NCBI GenBank assembly: GCA_036897095.1
Contig: JAYMSP010001008.1
Location: 1-37,625 of the forward strand
Origin: Plantago elongata
Lineage: Eukaryota; Streptophyta; Magnoliopsida; Lamiales; Plantaginaceae
Direction: 5' to 3'
DNA length: 37,625 bases
The notes beneath the pieces were generated by a model that searched no databases, was not told the DNA's origin, and was given only the letters and a program-made list of their open reading frames with translations. Below, piece by piece: positions 11,801-22,333 of this stretch; within the stretch, counting starts at the first letter, position 1, and every line of letters begins with the position of its first letter. The position numbers were made by a program, and so were the translations under genes.

Positions 11801-12140
11801 TTTGGTGGGAAGAGCTGGAAGTCGAAGTTACTCAAAAGTGCCTTTGCGGAAACAATCTATCCAATATGGATTGAGCAGAACATTGTGTGTTTCCGGCTGA
11901 AGCATGTGAATCAGCACCTGGATGATAAGATTATCGACGTCTTAATTAATTGAGCTTGGGTAGACCCGCACCTGCGTGCGCATTGTGCAACTTTGATGTT
12001 AGGAGGATAGTTTTGATTGCTTCGTGTTGTTTCTGCTGGTTGTTTTGTTTTCATCTGGATACTCATTTGCTTGGATCCTTGGATCGGCGTGTACTTTATT
12101 GGTTGGAAAGAAATAAATGTTTAGTTTCATTCCAAAAAAG

Positions 12141-12153
12141 TATATGTAAATAA
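12141..12153 (+). repeat. Candidate 3' target-site duplication of the first LINE
   Basis: TATATGTAAATAA follows the element's A-rich tail and pairs with 7094-7106 at 12 of 13 positions. Confidence 0.6.
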
Positions 12154-12555
12154 CTCCAATCAGCTCCACTGGAGCTGTTTGCACAACTTTAATGGCCGGA
12201 GCTGCTCCGATGTGGAGCTGTTCCATTATAGTTGGTTTAGCTCCGGTTGGACAATTTACAGCTCCAACTAGACATGCTCCGGATGGAGCTGTGGAAATAA
12301 CTTCTCCATTTGAGTTGTTACAGCTCCATCATAGCTATTTACAAAGCTCCATCAAAGTTGTTCCGGCTATCTCCGATGGAGTATTTTCCTTCCTATTTTT
12401 GTTTTAGTTTTAATCAAACTGTCAATTTTATCTGGAATTATTTATGATTTATATTTAATTCCAGATACTTACATCATGAAAATTATAATTATATTGTGAA
12501 AATTATAATGACCCATATAACTTTGAATTCATTGTATTAACCAACAAAAAATGTA
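12154..12555. repeat. Tandem-unit part B, first copy
   Basis: This is a stretch dense in GCTCC/GGAGC motifs (for example 'gctccactggagc'), then AT-rich sequence ending 'ttcattgtattaacca'. It matches 12914-13300 in the same orientation through its whole length, with roughly three-quarters identity by eye. The short open frames here are not conserved between the two copies. Confidence 0.75.
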
Positions 12556-12561
12556 CTGAAT

Positions 12562-13300
12562 AAGAAAAGGAAAAAAATATCTTATACCACACCCTACTAG
12601 ATGCGTTCTTCTCAGATTAGTCTCTTTCAAATGAATAATCACATCTAGATTCAAATATCTATCAACTATCACATATATGTCCAAATGAACAAACAAATTT
12701 TAATTTAGCCAAACTTAGTCCCTTTACAAATTTTAATTCAATTTACAAATTTGACACTCACTCAAAATAAATTATAAATTTACCCCAGATTTAAAATTAT
12801 ATCTTATAACTTATAATATTCAACAAATTAATAAGTATAATAATTAAAATAAAACAAAAAATTTGTTCGAAATTCAAAAAGAAAAAACTTGGGAATTGGT
12901 TAGAGTCGTAATTTGTTTTTTGCACAACTTTGATGGCCATATTTGCTCTGATGTGGAGCTGCTCCATTAGATTTGTTTTAGCTCTAGTTGGACAATTTAC
13001 ATTTCCAAATGGAGATGCTTCAGATATAGTTGTGCAAATAACTTCTCCATTTGAGTTGTTCCAACTTCATCCGAGTTGTTTACAAAGCTCTCTGTTACAG
13101 CTCCGGCTATCTCCAGTGGATTTATTTTCATTCCTCAATTTTTTTTTAAATTTCAATCAAACTTTCAATTTTGTCCGAAAATTAATTCTGATTTTATATT
13201 TAAGACCAGAATCTTACATTATGAAAATTATAATTATATTGTGAAAATTATAAAGGCCTCTATAATCTTTACTTCATTGTATTAACCAATAAATAAGGTA
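12562..13300. repeat. Second, uninterrupted copy of the tandem unit (parts A and B)
   Basis: Part A' (12562-12790) matches 6891-7106 and part B' (12914-13300) matches 12154-12555, in the same order and orientation. Between them lie about 120 AT-rich bases (12791-12913) with no clear counterpart in the LINE-split copy. This gives the layout of the unit before the LINE arrived. No coding capacity is recognised. Confidence 0.7.
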
Positions 13301-13784
13301 AAAAAAAAAAGAAAAATAAAGCATTTAAGTTGAATTAGGAAGGATAAAAGATATCAAATTGACAAAATAAGGCCTTGTTTGGCATAATTACTTTAATCAA
13401 TGAAAAAATTGACCTATATGTTAAAGTTAAACTAACATGGATCGAAGTGTACTTAGAACATCTACAATATTCGTTCAAAATTTAGACATCTTATGTAAAA
13501 TTTTGATATTGTTGAGCAGAGTCCATCTTAGGTGCAATTTCAGCTTTGCCATTTATTTTCACATTTCATAGTAATTTATGCATTTGAAGGAGAATTACGT
13601 TTCATGAACTTTTGCCAGATTAAACATGATGCTAACAGATTAGCACATATATTAATTATAATGTGGTGGCCTTATAATGATGGTGTTTTGTATTTTTATT
13701 ATCCATAACAAAATTGTTATGTGAGCGTAGAACTTTCCACCTACAAGGTTGTTTCAACCAATTTATTTGTCCCCCATTTCAATT
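13301..13784. other. AT-rich intergenic stretch
   Basis: It contains the short block 'gccagattaaacatgatg' near 13611, shared with about 6808-6852. Otherwise I see nothing recognisable and no coding signal. Confidence 0.5.
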
Positions 13785-14935
13785 GGATTTTTTACCCATG
13801 GTCACCTATGAACCTCTTCTATACTCTTAAACACCCATAAAAATTTCACTTACTAATAAGTCACCTTATTTACTAATTAATCACCTACCTTAATGACTTT
13901 AGTGTAGTCTAATTATATTTCAATTAGAGCACTTAATTATTAATGAATTCATATTAGATTACATCACAACAATTTTGGTGAACATTTCGTCAAATTAAAA
14001 AATTAAATGTTAAAAAAAACATAATTTGTCAAATAAAAAATAAACTAATTATTTGTTAAATCAAGTCTATTAATTCAATAAATCAACAAAATTTGTCCTG
14101 GGCATACTATGCCACTGGTAAAGTTTGCCACCGGCAAGTTTGTCTTGGGCATTTATAATTTACCACCGACAAAGTTTGCCACGGGCAAACTATGCCGGTG
14201 AAATCAACAAAGTTTGCCCGAGTATTATTTGCTAATGGCACAGTGTGCCACCGACACAGTGTGCCAGTAGCAAAGTTTGCCAACATCATGTGCAATAGGC
14301 AAAGTTTATCTTCGACATTTTTAATTTGTCACCGTCAAAGTGTGTCCCGAGTATAATTTGCCATCGGCAAAGTTTGTCACGGGCAAACTATGTTGGTGAA
14401 ATCAACAAGTCAATAAAGTTTGCCCTAAATATAATTTTCCACCCGCCTAATTTGCCAGTGTGCCACTGGTAAAGTTGCCACTAGCACAATATGTTGCTAA
14501 CAAAGTTTGCCACCGGCATAGTGTGTTGCTGGCAAAGTTTGCCACACAGTATGTTGCTGGCAAAGTTTGCCACCGGCACAGTATGCCAATGGAAAAGTTT
14601 GCACAAACTTCTCATGTAGCTTAAGTTTTAATTTTAATTAATTCAATTATTTTTTCATTTTTTAATATGATAAATCAAGAAAATTTATCCCGCACATAGT
14701 TTGCCACCGGCACAGTGTGCCACTGACAAAGTTTGCACAAACTTCTCATGTTGCTTAAGTTTTATTTTTATTAGTTTATTTATTTATTTTTATTTTTTAA
14801 TACTATAAATCAACAAAGTTTGTCCTGAACATAATTTGTCACCGATATAGTTTGCCACGACGAAGTTTACCACCGACATAGTTTGCCACTGACAAAGTTT
14901 GCCCCGTGAAAAGTTTGCTCGAGGTAATTTTTTTA
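13785..14935 (-). repeat. Dispersed repeat, right copy, with long GGCAAAGTTTGCC array
   Basis: The part at 13785-14080 is the AT-rich portion that matches 500-790 inverted. From about 14085 to 14930 lie around 30 variants of a near-palindromic core, GGCAAAGTTTGCC, most spaced by short CACCGGC/CACTGGC linkers. The core reads almost the same on both strands. The left copy holds far fewer motifs, so the array has expanded here. No terminus or transposase was found, so its class is open. Confidence 0.7.
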
Positions 14936-16795
14936 ATTAATCTTGTATATTGTCATGTTCTGAATTCACAACCATTTTATATTGCTCATAATTTATTTAT
15001 ATTTTAAATAACATTAAAAATTAGCATGCGTACTCGAATGCGAACGTTTTACTTATTATTTTTATTATAAAAAATATAAATTAATAATTTATATTATCGT
15101 AAAACTATTAATTACATCATAATATTAATTATTATGTAATGCACGTGAGGAAAAAAAACGATCGAAGGAGAACGATACTTGATGTGAATAAGAAGAAGAA
15201 GGAGAAGAATGAGATTGGATAACAACTAAGTCATCATGGGTATATTGATCTTTTTAATAATTAAGTGATCTCTTTGAAATGAAAAATTTTAATGTTTCCT
15301 TAGCGTTAAATTTTGTGCCTTTGGTGACCTCCCGGTAGCTCGCCAATTTTAATTTATTATTAAGCTTCCATCCTTTTGTGAAATCAGCTGCATATTCAAC
15401 ATTAACATATTTTATTTTAATTTTTGTATGTTAACTACATATATAGTTTTTATTAAATCTTATATAAGTTCATCTACAAAACTCCTAATATTATTTTGAA
15501 CATACATTTAATTCGCCGTGCCAAGACAAATTCATCTAAAACTTTTCGACTTTATAACTCACATGTTTTCATAAAGTTGGCTAACAACAATATTACCTAC
15601 TATAATGGTGTACTATCGAGTTTTTTTTTAAATTTGGATTAAGATAAATTCATTCTTTTATTTTATTCAATAGGCTCCATCACATGGGGTTAAAATGGTC
15701 CCAAAATATTATTCGGGACATATTTGATTTGGATATTTTATCCCTGTATTGTTATTCTTAAATGTCTGAAGGGTGTTTTGATATTTTAATAGTTCTTGAG
15801 TTCTAGAACAATTTGTAAGGGTAATCCGATCCATTAAATATTTACTGATGTATGTATTTGAATTTTATTTCTTCTATGACCAGATATACAGTTTATATAA
15901 AATCTATTATACTTTTTTTGTAAAACTTCAATAAATATTTTGAAAATACTGATGGTGGGGTTGATATAAAACTACATGATGATCTACTAATCAGAGGATC
16001 GGTGATCCTATGAATTCCATTTTACATACAACATACCCATTATTATTATAGCACTTGACCAATTCGTCACTAGATCCACATTACATCATTTATCGAGCTA
16101 TTAGATTAACGAGTACGTCGTTTTCAAAATTCATAGAGAGTATGTTGAAAATTTAAGGCGTTGGTAGCTTGATTAGAGTGGATAGTGTGTCTCTAAAGTG
16201 TTCACAGTTGATTTTCTGAATAATATCAATTGTTGTCAACTTCCTAACCACATGATTTCTTAAGGTTGATTTTCGTTGTTGGTAATATTGATCATGCTTC
16301 TGAACATTGCAATATAACAAGGCTTAGACTTTGTTCTCTTCAACTTCAACTTTCTAAACTGAACTGAAGTATAGTATATAAAATATAACTAGGCAGAGCT
16401 GAACTGAACTGCACGGAATTGAATGAGTTTTCACTTAAAGTGAAAAAAGCCTTATAGTAATGAAACTTGAGTTGCATGTTGTTGAGGCAAATATGTTTTC
16501 TAGGAATGTATAGGAAAAGGACATTAGTACCTAGAATGATAATGACCCCATCAGACGACACAAAATTCCTTATTGCATATTCCCGTACCAGACCCATTAC
16601 AAAACTTGTGGGGTGAAACTCGATGATTTTGACGGATTTTATAATATGTACCCGCACCCCACCAGCAATTTTAAAACATGTAAACATATCTAACCCACAA
16701 TTTCAAAGACAGGAAGACCTACAACCCGAAGTTTTGGATAAAAAGGAATGCAAGAACAAGAGTTTTTCACAATTTGTTGTCTGGGCCGGGGTGGA
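14936..16795. other. AT-rich intergenic DNA, no gene seen
   Basis: Long AT-rich stretches. A purine-rich segment at about 15150-15220 (gaagaagaaggagaagaatgag) and a CTGAACTGAACTG patch near 16400 are the only local features noted. Open frames at 16346-16687 (minus) and 16623-17027 (plus) have no family resemblance, and the latter runs across the LTR edge at 16796. Confidence 0.5.
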
Positions 16796-18017
16796 TGTCA
16801 CGCCCCAAAACCAAAATGACGATTTTCCAAACAATTTCAAAAGACGCGACTGGCCGCGCATCGTAAGATGGTCTTACGCCAACACGAAGCCTCACAAACA
16901 ATACATAAGCATAGCAATTGCGGAAATAGAAACTTTAAAAACGGTGTCCAAAAGTACAGTATCAGAGCGATTCAAAACTAAAATAACAAAGGTCTGTAAA
17001 ATCACTACAAGTATCAAAACTCAATGATAAATAAATAGCCAGGTCCTAACATAATGAGAATTCCTAACAGGAGCTAATCTCGAGACTCCAAGAAAAAGTC
17101 TAACTTTAGTCGTCCTGATGGTCGGCTGGAAAAAAAAGGTATAAGGGTGAGCTCCTGGCACTATTACCTGGATCAAGTTGTACAGTAAACATACATATAT
17201 ATACACACACCATATATCACACGTATCCGAAAAGTCATATCGTAGTGCATTTAACAAAACAGTAACATATTTAATTTACCTCAGTCAGAATTACACTAGG
17301 CCACTATTTGATCCCATGGCAGGGAAGATGGCATACATAACGGTAACCAAAGGTTTCCTCAACATGAATCAATAACAGTAGGTTCCCCGCGAAAATGAAC
17401 AATAACAGCAGGAAGTACTTCTATGCCAAATAAACCCTCAAAAGAGGTCAGTACGAAGCGTAGGTAAAATGAGAGCTAATACAGTACATTAATCAACTTA
17501 AAATAACATTTTTCACACTTATCACATGCATCATAAAATCACTTTAGGGATTTACATACTTGATCCATTTTGAATAGATTATTATATCAAGTCCCATATC
17601 TTGACATAATAATCATAAGTTCTTGTCAAATCTTAAAACATACATATATACTATAATACAAAAAATAAAAGTAATAGTGACAATAATTCCCCTTACCTCA
17701 GACGACTAACTCGATTAATCGAAATCACGAAACACAATGGATGATACTCATCACCTAAACAGAAAATAAACCATCACTAATAAATTACAATCTGACGGGT
17801 AGGGCAATACTACTAGTACCACTCTGCTACAGTAATTAACTAAACACTGATTACCTAGGTTTAATAAGGAAATTAATTCAATTATCAGAAGGCTAATGAC
17901 ATGATTAATGAAGGTAGTGATGACATAAATTAAGTCCCTAGCTGATATTTGATAACCCAAGAAGGCTCACATGAAAGGATGGAAAAAAGGCAACAAAATC
18001 AACTTTTCGTGGTCATT

Positions 18018-18031
18018 AATCAACTCTCAAT
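18018..18031 (+). repeat. 5' target-site duplication of the truncated LINE
   Basis: AATCAACTCTCAAT is repeated exactly at 20209-20222, on the far side of the element's A tail. Confidence 0.92.
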
Positions 18032-18548
18032 GGGGTACCCGTCAGGGAGATCCCTGTCACTTACTTGTTCTTTTGTTATTGAAGCTTTTAGTGCTCTTAT
18101 TTATCATGCCGAGGAGAGTGTGGTGTTACAGGGAGTGATTGTTGCTCCTAGTGCACCAAGGATCTCTCATCTCCTTTTTGCCGATGATACCTTGCTTTTT
18201 TGTCAAGCTACTACCTCTGTTGCTTTGGCCATTGCTACCATCTTGGACCATTATAGCTTGGCTTTTGGCCAAGAGATTAATATTGATAAGTCTATGGCTG
18301 TTTTTAGTCGTAATGTGGATGTTGTGAGGGTTGAGGAAGTGAGGGAATGTCTTCCGGTTAGAGTAGTAGACAAGCATGAGAAGTATTTAGGTTTTCCCAC
18401 GAAATTGGGGAGATCGAAGAAGGAGGTCTTTGGGTGGTTAAGGGAGCGAGTATGGAATAAAGTTCAAGGGTTTGGGAATAGAAATTTGTCTAAGACGGGG
18501 AAGGAAGTCCTCACTAAAGCGGTTATTCAATTCATTCTACTTGCGTAA
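18032..18548 (+). pseudogene. LINE reverse transcriptase, C-terminal half
   Basis: It opens with GTRQGDPLSL (RT motif B). Motif C FADDTLLFCQ is at about 18178-18207 with both catalytic Asp codons. It continues with 'FGQEINIDKSMAVFS' and 'YLGFPTKLGRSKKEVFGWL', then stops at TAA 18546-18548. An ATG-initiated open frame extends upstream to 17949, but those 83 bases are the older LTR sequence and the target-site copy, so that ATG is fortuitous. Confidence 0.88.
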
Positions 18549-19214
18549 TGAGCTGCTTTAAGCTCCCCGATTATCTCCTCCATGAGATTGAGCATTTAGT
18601 AGCTAGATATTGGTGGGGGAATGGGAAGGATAAGAAAATTCATTGGATGAAGTGGGATAGCCTTTGTGAGTCTAAACATGATGGAGGGATGGGTTTTAGG
18701 GATCTTAAGTCATTTAATATTGCTATGCTTGGTAAACAAGTTTGACATATCATTCATTATCCCGATTCTCTCCTTCGTAGAGTTTTTAAGGCCAAAAATA
18801 TTTCGCTTGTGTGATGTTCTTGATTCCTCGCCTAAAGGTAACTCATCTTTCACTTGGAAAAGCATTAGTGGGACGTTGGATATGATGTGTAAGGGGATCC
18901 GTTGGAGGGTTGGAGATGGCTCAAACATCGAGGTTTGGTCTGACAATTAGATTTCCCGGGACAACAAATTTACACTTTTCACACCTGATTTGTGAAATTT
19001 GGGTTCGTTTAAGGTTTCTGATCTGTAAGACCCTTCTATTGAGAGCTGGGACGAGGCTCTTCTCCGTAATATATTCTGGCAGGATGATGTTGATGTCATC
19101 CTTCTTATTCCCCTTCATTTGATTCCCTGTGGGGATGCTCGATTATGGTATTATACCATCACGGACATTATTCCGTGAAATCTGCATACCACTTGACCCG
19201 TAAGCTTAAGAAAG
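18548..19214 (+). pseudogene. LINE connection region, frameshifted
   Basis: The open piece 18548-18745 carries 'ARYWWGNGKDKKIHWMKW' and 'GGMGFRDLKSFNIAMLGKQ', the standard segment after plant L1 RT. It is in a different frame from the RT and overlaps its stop by one base. Further pieces ('LLRRVFKAKN', 'YSVKSAYHLTRKL') appear in other frames up to 19205, so several indels and stops have accumulated. Confidence 0.75.
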
Positions 19215-20180
19215 TTGTTGCAACCGAGACCAGGGGGGGAAGCTAGTTCTGTGGCGGTGGACAATTGGGAGTGGATATGGAAATTGAAAATTCCAAACAA
19301 AATCAGGATATTTTTCTGGAGATTAGTGAGAAATTCTCTACCAGTTCGAACTAATTTGAGTCGTCGGGGAATGATTATTGATAATTCGTGTCCTTTATGT
19401 GATTGTGATTTGGAGACTCTTCTTCATACCTTTAAGAATTGTCCGTTTGCCCGCTCGTTTTGGGCCCTGTCTAATTGTTCTCATGATTTGATTATGATTG
19501 ATACAGATAGTTTCGGGGTCTGGATTCAGCACATCCGTTCAGTCAGTGACTCGAATACTATGGGGCTATTTGCTTGCTATTGTTGGAGAATTTGGTACAC
19601 GAGGAATGTGAAAGCCTTCGAAGCTAAGCTTTATGACGTGCATGAATCTGTCTTGTTCGTTGATAATTATTTGGCTCGATACTTGGAGGCGATGGATCTG
19701 TTCTCATTGCCTAGGCACTCGACTACTAAAACACTATGGTGTCCCCCTGTCAACGGAATCATCAAAATTAATTATGATGCTTCCTTTACTTGTGAGTCGG
19801 CTGGAGTGGGTATTTTGGCACGACGATATGATGGCAGTATTATTGCGTGGCGTCGTCATTGTCTGAGTCGTATTGCCTGCCCGGAATTTACTGAAGCTTG
19901 GGCAGCTCAGTTGGCAGTCCAATTAGCTGCGAATTCGAGTATGCATATGGTCATTACCGAAGGCGATTGCTTGAATGTCGTAAACTACCTTCGAGACCCA
20001 AATCCGTGTTTGGCTGCAATTGGAGGTGTTATTAATGAAGCAAAAAATATTGCTTCTTCGTGTTTCTCTTGCACTTTTACTTTTACTAGAAGAACTGGGA
20101 ATTGTATGGCTCATGTTCTTGGCCAAAACATTGCTTTTGATTCCTTTGGCAGCTCCGTTTTGCCTTCTTTTATTGGGTAA
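19215..20180 (+). CDS. LINE zf-RVT and RNase H domains, open stretch
   Basis: This open stretch of 321 codons is a remnant of LINE ORF2, not a host gene. Residues about 15-85 are zf-RVT: 'WIWKLKIPNKIRIFFWRLV', 'LPVRTNLSRRGM', and the ligands CPLCDCDLETLLHTFKNC. Residues about 180-300 are a plant-type RNase H (RVT_3): 'INYDASF' with the first Asp, 'EFTEAWAAQLA' with the Glu, 'TEGDCLNVVNYL' with the second Asp, and 'RTGNCMAHVLGQ' near the end. RNase H would remove RNA from the RNA:DNA hybrid. The apparent ATG is only the first in the open stretch. No separate product is implied. Confidence 0.8.
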   Translation: MLQPRPGGEASSVAVDNWEWIWKLKIPNKIRIFFWRLVRNSLPVRTNLSRRGMIIDNSCPLCDCDLETLLHTFKNCPFARSFWALSNCSHDLIMIDTDSFGVWIQHIRSVSDSNTMGLFACYCWRIWYTRNVKAFEAKLYDVHESVLFVDNYLARYLEAMDLFSLPRHSTTKTLWCPPVNGIIKINYDASFTCESAGVGILARRYDGSIIAWRRHCLSRIACPEFTEAWAAQLAVQLAANSSMHMVITEGDCLNVVNYLRDPNPCLAAIGGVINEAKNIASSCFSCTFTFTRRTGNCMAHVLGQNIAFDSFGSSVLPSFIG

Positions 20181-20208
20181 TACATGGTGGTATATTCACT
20201 CTAAAAAA

Positions 20209-20222
20209 AATCAACTCTCAAT
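20209..20222 (+). repeat. 3' target-site duplication of the truncated LINE
   Basis: An exact copy of 18018-18031, following the A tail. Confidence 0.92.
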
Positions 20223-20413
20223 TAATTAGGCTAACTAACATGAGTACGTGATTTAGATGGGTTCAACAATAGTATGAAACAGAGAGACAATGGCGAAAAG
20301 GTTAACATGAGAGGAAAGTAATGAAATTGATTTCTTATGGGTCTCTGATAAAGCATGCCAAAACAATTAATCATTTTGGACAACTTAGGGATCGATGAAA
20401 CAATATTATGAAC

Positions 20414-20428
20414 AAGGAATTACCTTAC
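20414..20428 (+). repeat. 5' target-site duplication of the poly(A) insert
   Basis: AAGGAATTACCTTAC is repeated exactly at 21184-21198 after a run of A residues. Confidence 0.9.
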
Positions 20429-21183
20429 TAAAAATTTGTTTTTGAGGATGACTCGTCAACTGGCTATTGTTCTGATTATGAGGATGATGAGAGGTGGTTA
20501 CAACAATAAACATTTAATGATAACTGTTAAGGATACACATATCATGGTGATGTTTGAGCTTCACTTGGAAGGTAATTGGTTTTTTGTGGATAAATTTGTG
20601 GGTAGTTTTGGTATGTATATGATGTTTGGAGATGATATTATGTTTTGCATTATGGATTTGGTGTTGGGCACTCGTTGTCTTGTTTTGTGGCACTGGAATG
20701 GGGAATTTTGGAGGGTGCAGGGGGTGCGAATTGGTGCCATGGCGGGGCACCAGGTACATGTCGGCATGGTTGGTGCCTTGACTAGGTACTTGGTGCTGGC
20801 ACTGGCACAATTATGGAACTTTACCTGCATTTTTTAGGATTGGCACGGATATGACATGGTATGGCATGGGCTTGGCACGGGCACGGCACGGACATGGCAC
20901 GACACGGGCGGAGGCAGGGGTAGTGGCACGCTCATGGCTCGGTCCAGCTTATCATATGGCGCGGACATTGGCACACCGGGCAACCAAATGGGTTTAAATG
21001 TAATTTGTGGATCATTTGTTTTGTATTGGAAAATGTAAGCCCGTGGTGGCATCAATTAGGTAGCCTTTTGGATCTACGGGGTTCTCACAAACCTCCGTAA
21101 ACTTTTGGATTGACGGGTGTCTTTCCCCGTTTTCGGCTTATATATATATATATATAAATTGAGCCTCGACTCCTTAAAAAAAA
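20429..21183 (+). mobile_element. Poly(A)-tailed retro-insertion of unknown source
   Basis: This 755-bp insert is bounded by a perfect 15-bp target-site duplication and ends in about 10 A residues, so it arrived by L1-type target-primed reverse transcription. Its body has an irregular GGCACGG/GGCATGG array at about 20746-20960, a TATATATA run near 21138-21156 and the terminal block 'attgagcctcgactcctt'. An open frame of 133 codons (20436-20837) overlaps the array, has biased composition and resembles no family I know. It could be a 5'-truncated LINE 3' end, a SINE-like element or a processed pseudogene; I cannot choose. Confidence 0.85.
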
Positions 21184-21198
21184 AAGGAATTACCTTAC
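21184..21198 (+). repeat. 3' target-site duplication of the poly(A) insert
   Basis: An exact copy of 20414-20428. Confidence 0.9.
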
Positions 21199-21501
21199 CA
21201 GAAGAAGCCAAAGCAAGGGACGAATAAGAGGAATCCCAAGATTTGATAAGGCAACAGTGACGGAGGTTTAGACTCAATAATTGGAGAATACGGCAGACAA
21301 ATATTTTGATGGTATTTAGGTTTCTGGAAGAATTTTAGCTGCTGCAATACTTAAATAGGTTAGTGAAAAATTCAATAAGGAAGCTACCCAAACCCACTAC
21401 TAATAGAACTATACTTCAAATACTAATATGAAAATACATAATATTAAATTATTAAATTAATAACAGTAACAAACAATTAAAATAAATTCTCGGGTTTTAC
21501 A

Positions 21502-21515
21502 TCCTCCCCCCTTAA
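21502..21515 (-). other. Gypsy polypurine tract
   Basis: On the minus strand a run of purines (TTTAAGGGGGGGAGGA) directly precedes the TG that opens the LTR. This is where plus-strand DNA synthesis is primed in LTR elements. Confidence 0.8.
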
Positions 21516-21547
21516 AGAAAGTTTCATCCCGAAACTTGCAAAAGAAA

Positions 21548-22285
21548 CTAAAACGCATCATCGAAGAGATGAAGGTAAGACTTCCTCATTTCCTCCCCCA
21601 ACTCCCAAGTTTCTTCTTTAGGTGAGTGGTTTGACCATTGAACTTTCACAAACGGTATTGAACGCTTTCTTAGCTCTTGCACCTTACGATCAATTATACC
21701 AACTGGCGCCTGCTCGTAAGACAAATCCTCTTGAACTTCTAGAGGCTCATAACTCAAAACTTGGGTAGGATCAAGAACATACCTTCTCAAAAGTGAAACA
21801 TGGAACACAATATGCACTCTAGACATATCCGGTGGCAATGCCAACCTATAAGCCACTTCACCAATTGTTTCGAGAATCTCAAACAGTCTAATATAGCGAG
21901 GACTTAGCTTCCCACTCTTCCCGAAATGCATCACTCCTTTAGATGGAGAAATCTTTAAATGAACCAAATCACCGACATTAAACTCCAAATCTCTTCTCTT
22001 CAAATTTTCCCAACTCTTCTGTCTGTTCTGAGCTACTTCTAGTCTTTTCTTTATCAACGGTATCTTTTCTTTAGCAACTTTAGCCAACTCTAGACCTAAA
22101 AATCTCTTTTCACCAATATCATCCCAATGAAACAGAGACCTACACTTCCTCCCATAAAGAGCTTTATATGGAGCCATGCCAATACTACTCTGATAGCTAT
22201 TGTTGTAAGCGAACTCTGCTAACTTCAAATATTCACCCCACCTCCCTTTAAAGTCCATGACGCAAGCTCTTAACATATCTTCCAA
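21548..22285 (-). pseudogene. Gypsy integrase C-terminal part and chromodomain
   Basis: This fossil coding piece begins in the integrase core ('FAYNNSYQSSIGMAPYKALY'), goes on through the GPY/F-like C-terminal segment ('LSPRYIRLFEIL', 'VAYRLALPP', 'VFHVSLLRRY') and ends with a chromodomain ('VQWSNHSPKEETWEL'). In the living family the chromodomain steers integration toward particular chromatin. The order and wording are those of Tekay chromoviruses. Confidence 0.88.
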
Positions 22286-22333
22286 TATTTGAAATGTTCT
22301 TTCTGATTGGCCATCTGTGGATGAAAAGCGGTA

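Larger units (their letters stand above)
7107..12140 (+). mobile_element. Near full-length, decayed L1-clade LINE without RNase H
   Basis: This is a non-LTR retrotransposon of about 5.0 kb that moves by target-primed reverse transcription. In order it holds an ORF1 with DUF4283-like and zinc-knuckle domains, and an ORF2 with apurinic endonuclease, reverse transcriptase and zf-RVT domains. A 3' untranslated part ends in a short A-rich tail (AAAAAAG). The left edge is set by the candidate target-site duplication. There are several in-frame stops and frameshifts in both ORFs, so the element is dead. There is no RNase H domain after zf-RVT, unlike the LINE at 18032, so the two belong to different L1 lineages. 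It inserted into the first copy of an old tandem repeat unit. Confidence 0.85.
18032..20208 (+). mobile_element. 5'-truncated L1-clade LINE with RNase H domain
   Basis: This 2.18-kb insertion lies inside the gypsy LTR, with a perfect 14-bp target-site duplication and a short A tail (CTAAAAAAAA). It starts abruptly within the reverse transcriptase at the RQGDP block, so the endonuclease and ORF1 are missing, as is common when reverse transcription stops early. The domain order is RT C-terminal half, connection, zf-RVT, RNase H. At least three frame changes lie between 18540 and 19210. The last domain pair is in one open stretch of 321 codons. It is younger than the gypsy element it interrupts. 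Confidence 0.93.
16796..21501 (-). repeat. Gypsy 3' LTR, split by two later insertions
   Basis: On the minus strand it starts TGTAAAACCCG directly after the polypurine tract. I place its other end at 16796, where the minus strand reads GGGGCGTGACA. Without the two TSD-bounded insertions (18032-20208 and 20429-21183) and their duplicated target bases, about 1.75 kb remains, a normal length for this lineage. The right edge is firm. The left edge rests on the LTR-like terminal motif only. Confidence 0.65.

Noticed and set aside
12192-13285. Short open frames in the GCTCC-rich tandem units
   Set aside because: The frames are not conserved between the two copies of the unit, so they are chance readings of repeat DNA.
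14107-14295. 62-codon minus-strand open frame of repeated CRW/QTL words
   Set aside because: It is only a translation of the GGCAAAGTTTGCC array.
14085-14930. CRISPR-like array of short spaced repeats
   Set aside because: Spacers are irregular in length, the motif is degenerate and palindromic, and the setting is plant nuclear DNA. It is a transposon-type or minisatellite array.
16623-17027. 134-codon plus-strand open frame
   Set aside because: It crosses the gypsy LTR edge at 16796 and has no protein-family pattern.
20436-20837. 133-codon open frame within the poly(A) insert as a real gene
   Set aside because: Met/Val/Gly-biased, runs into the GGCACGG array, overlaps open frames on the other strand, and lies in a retro-insertion lacking a visible promoter.
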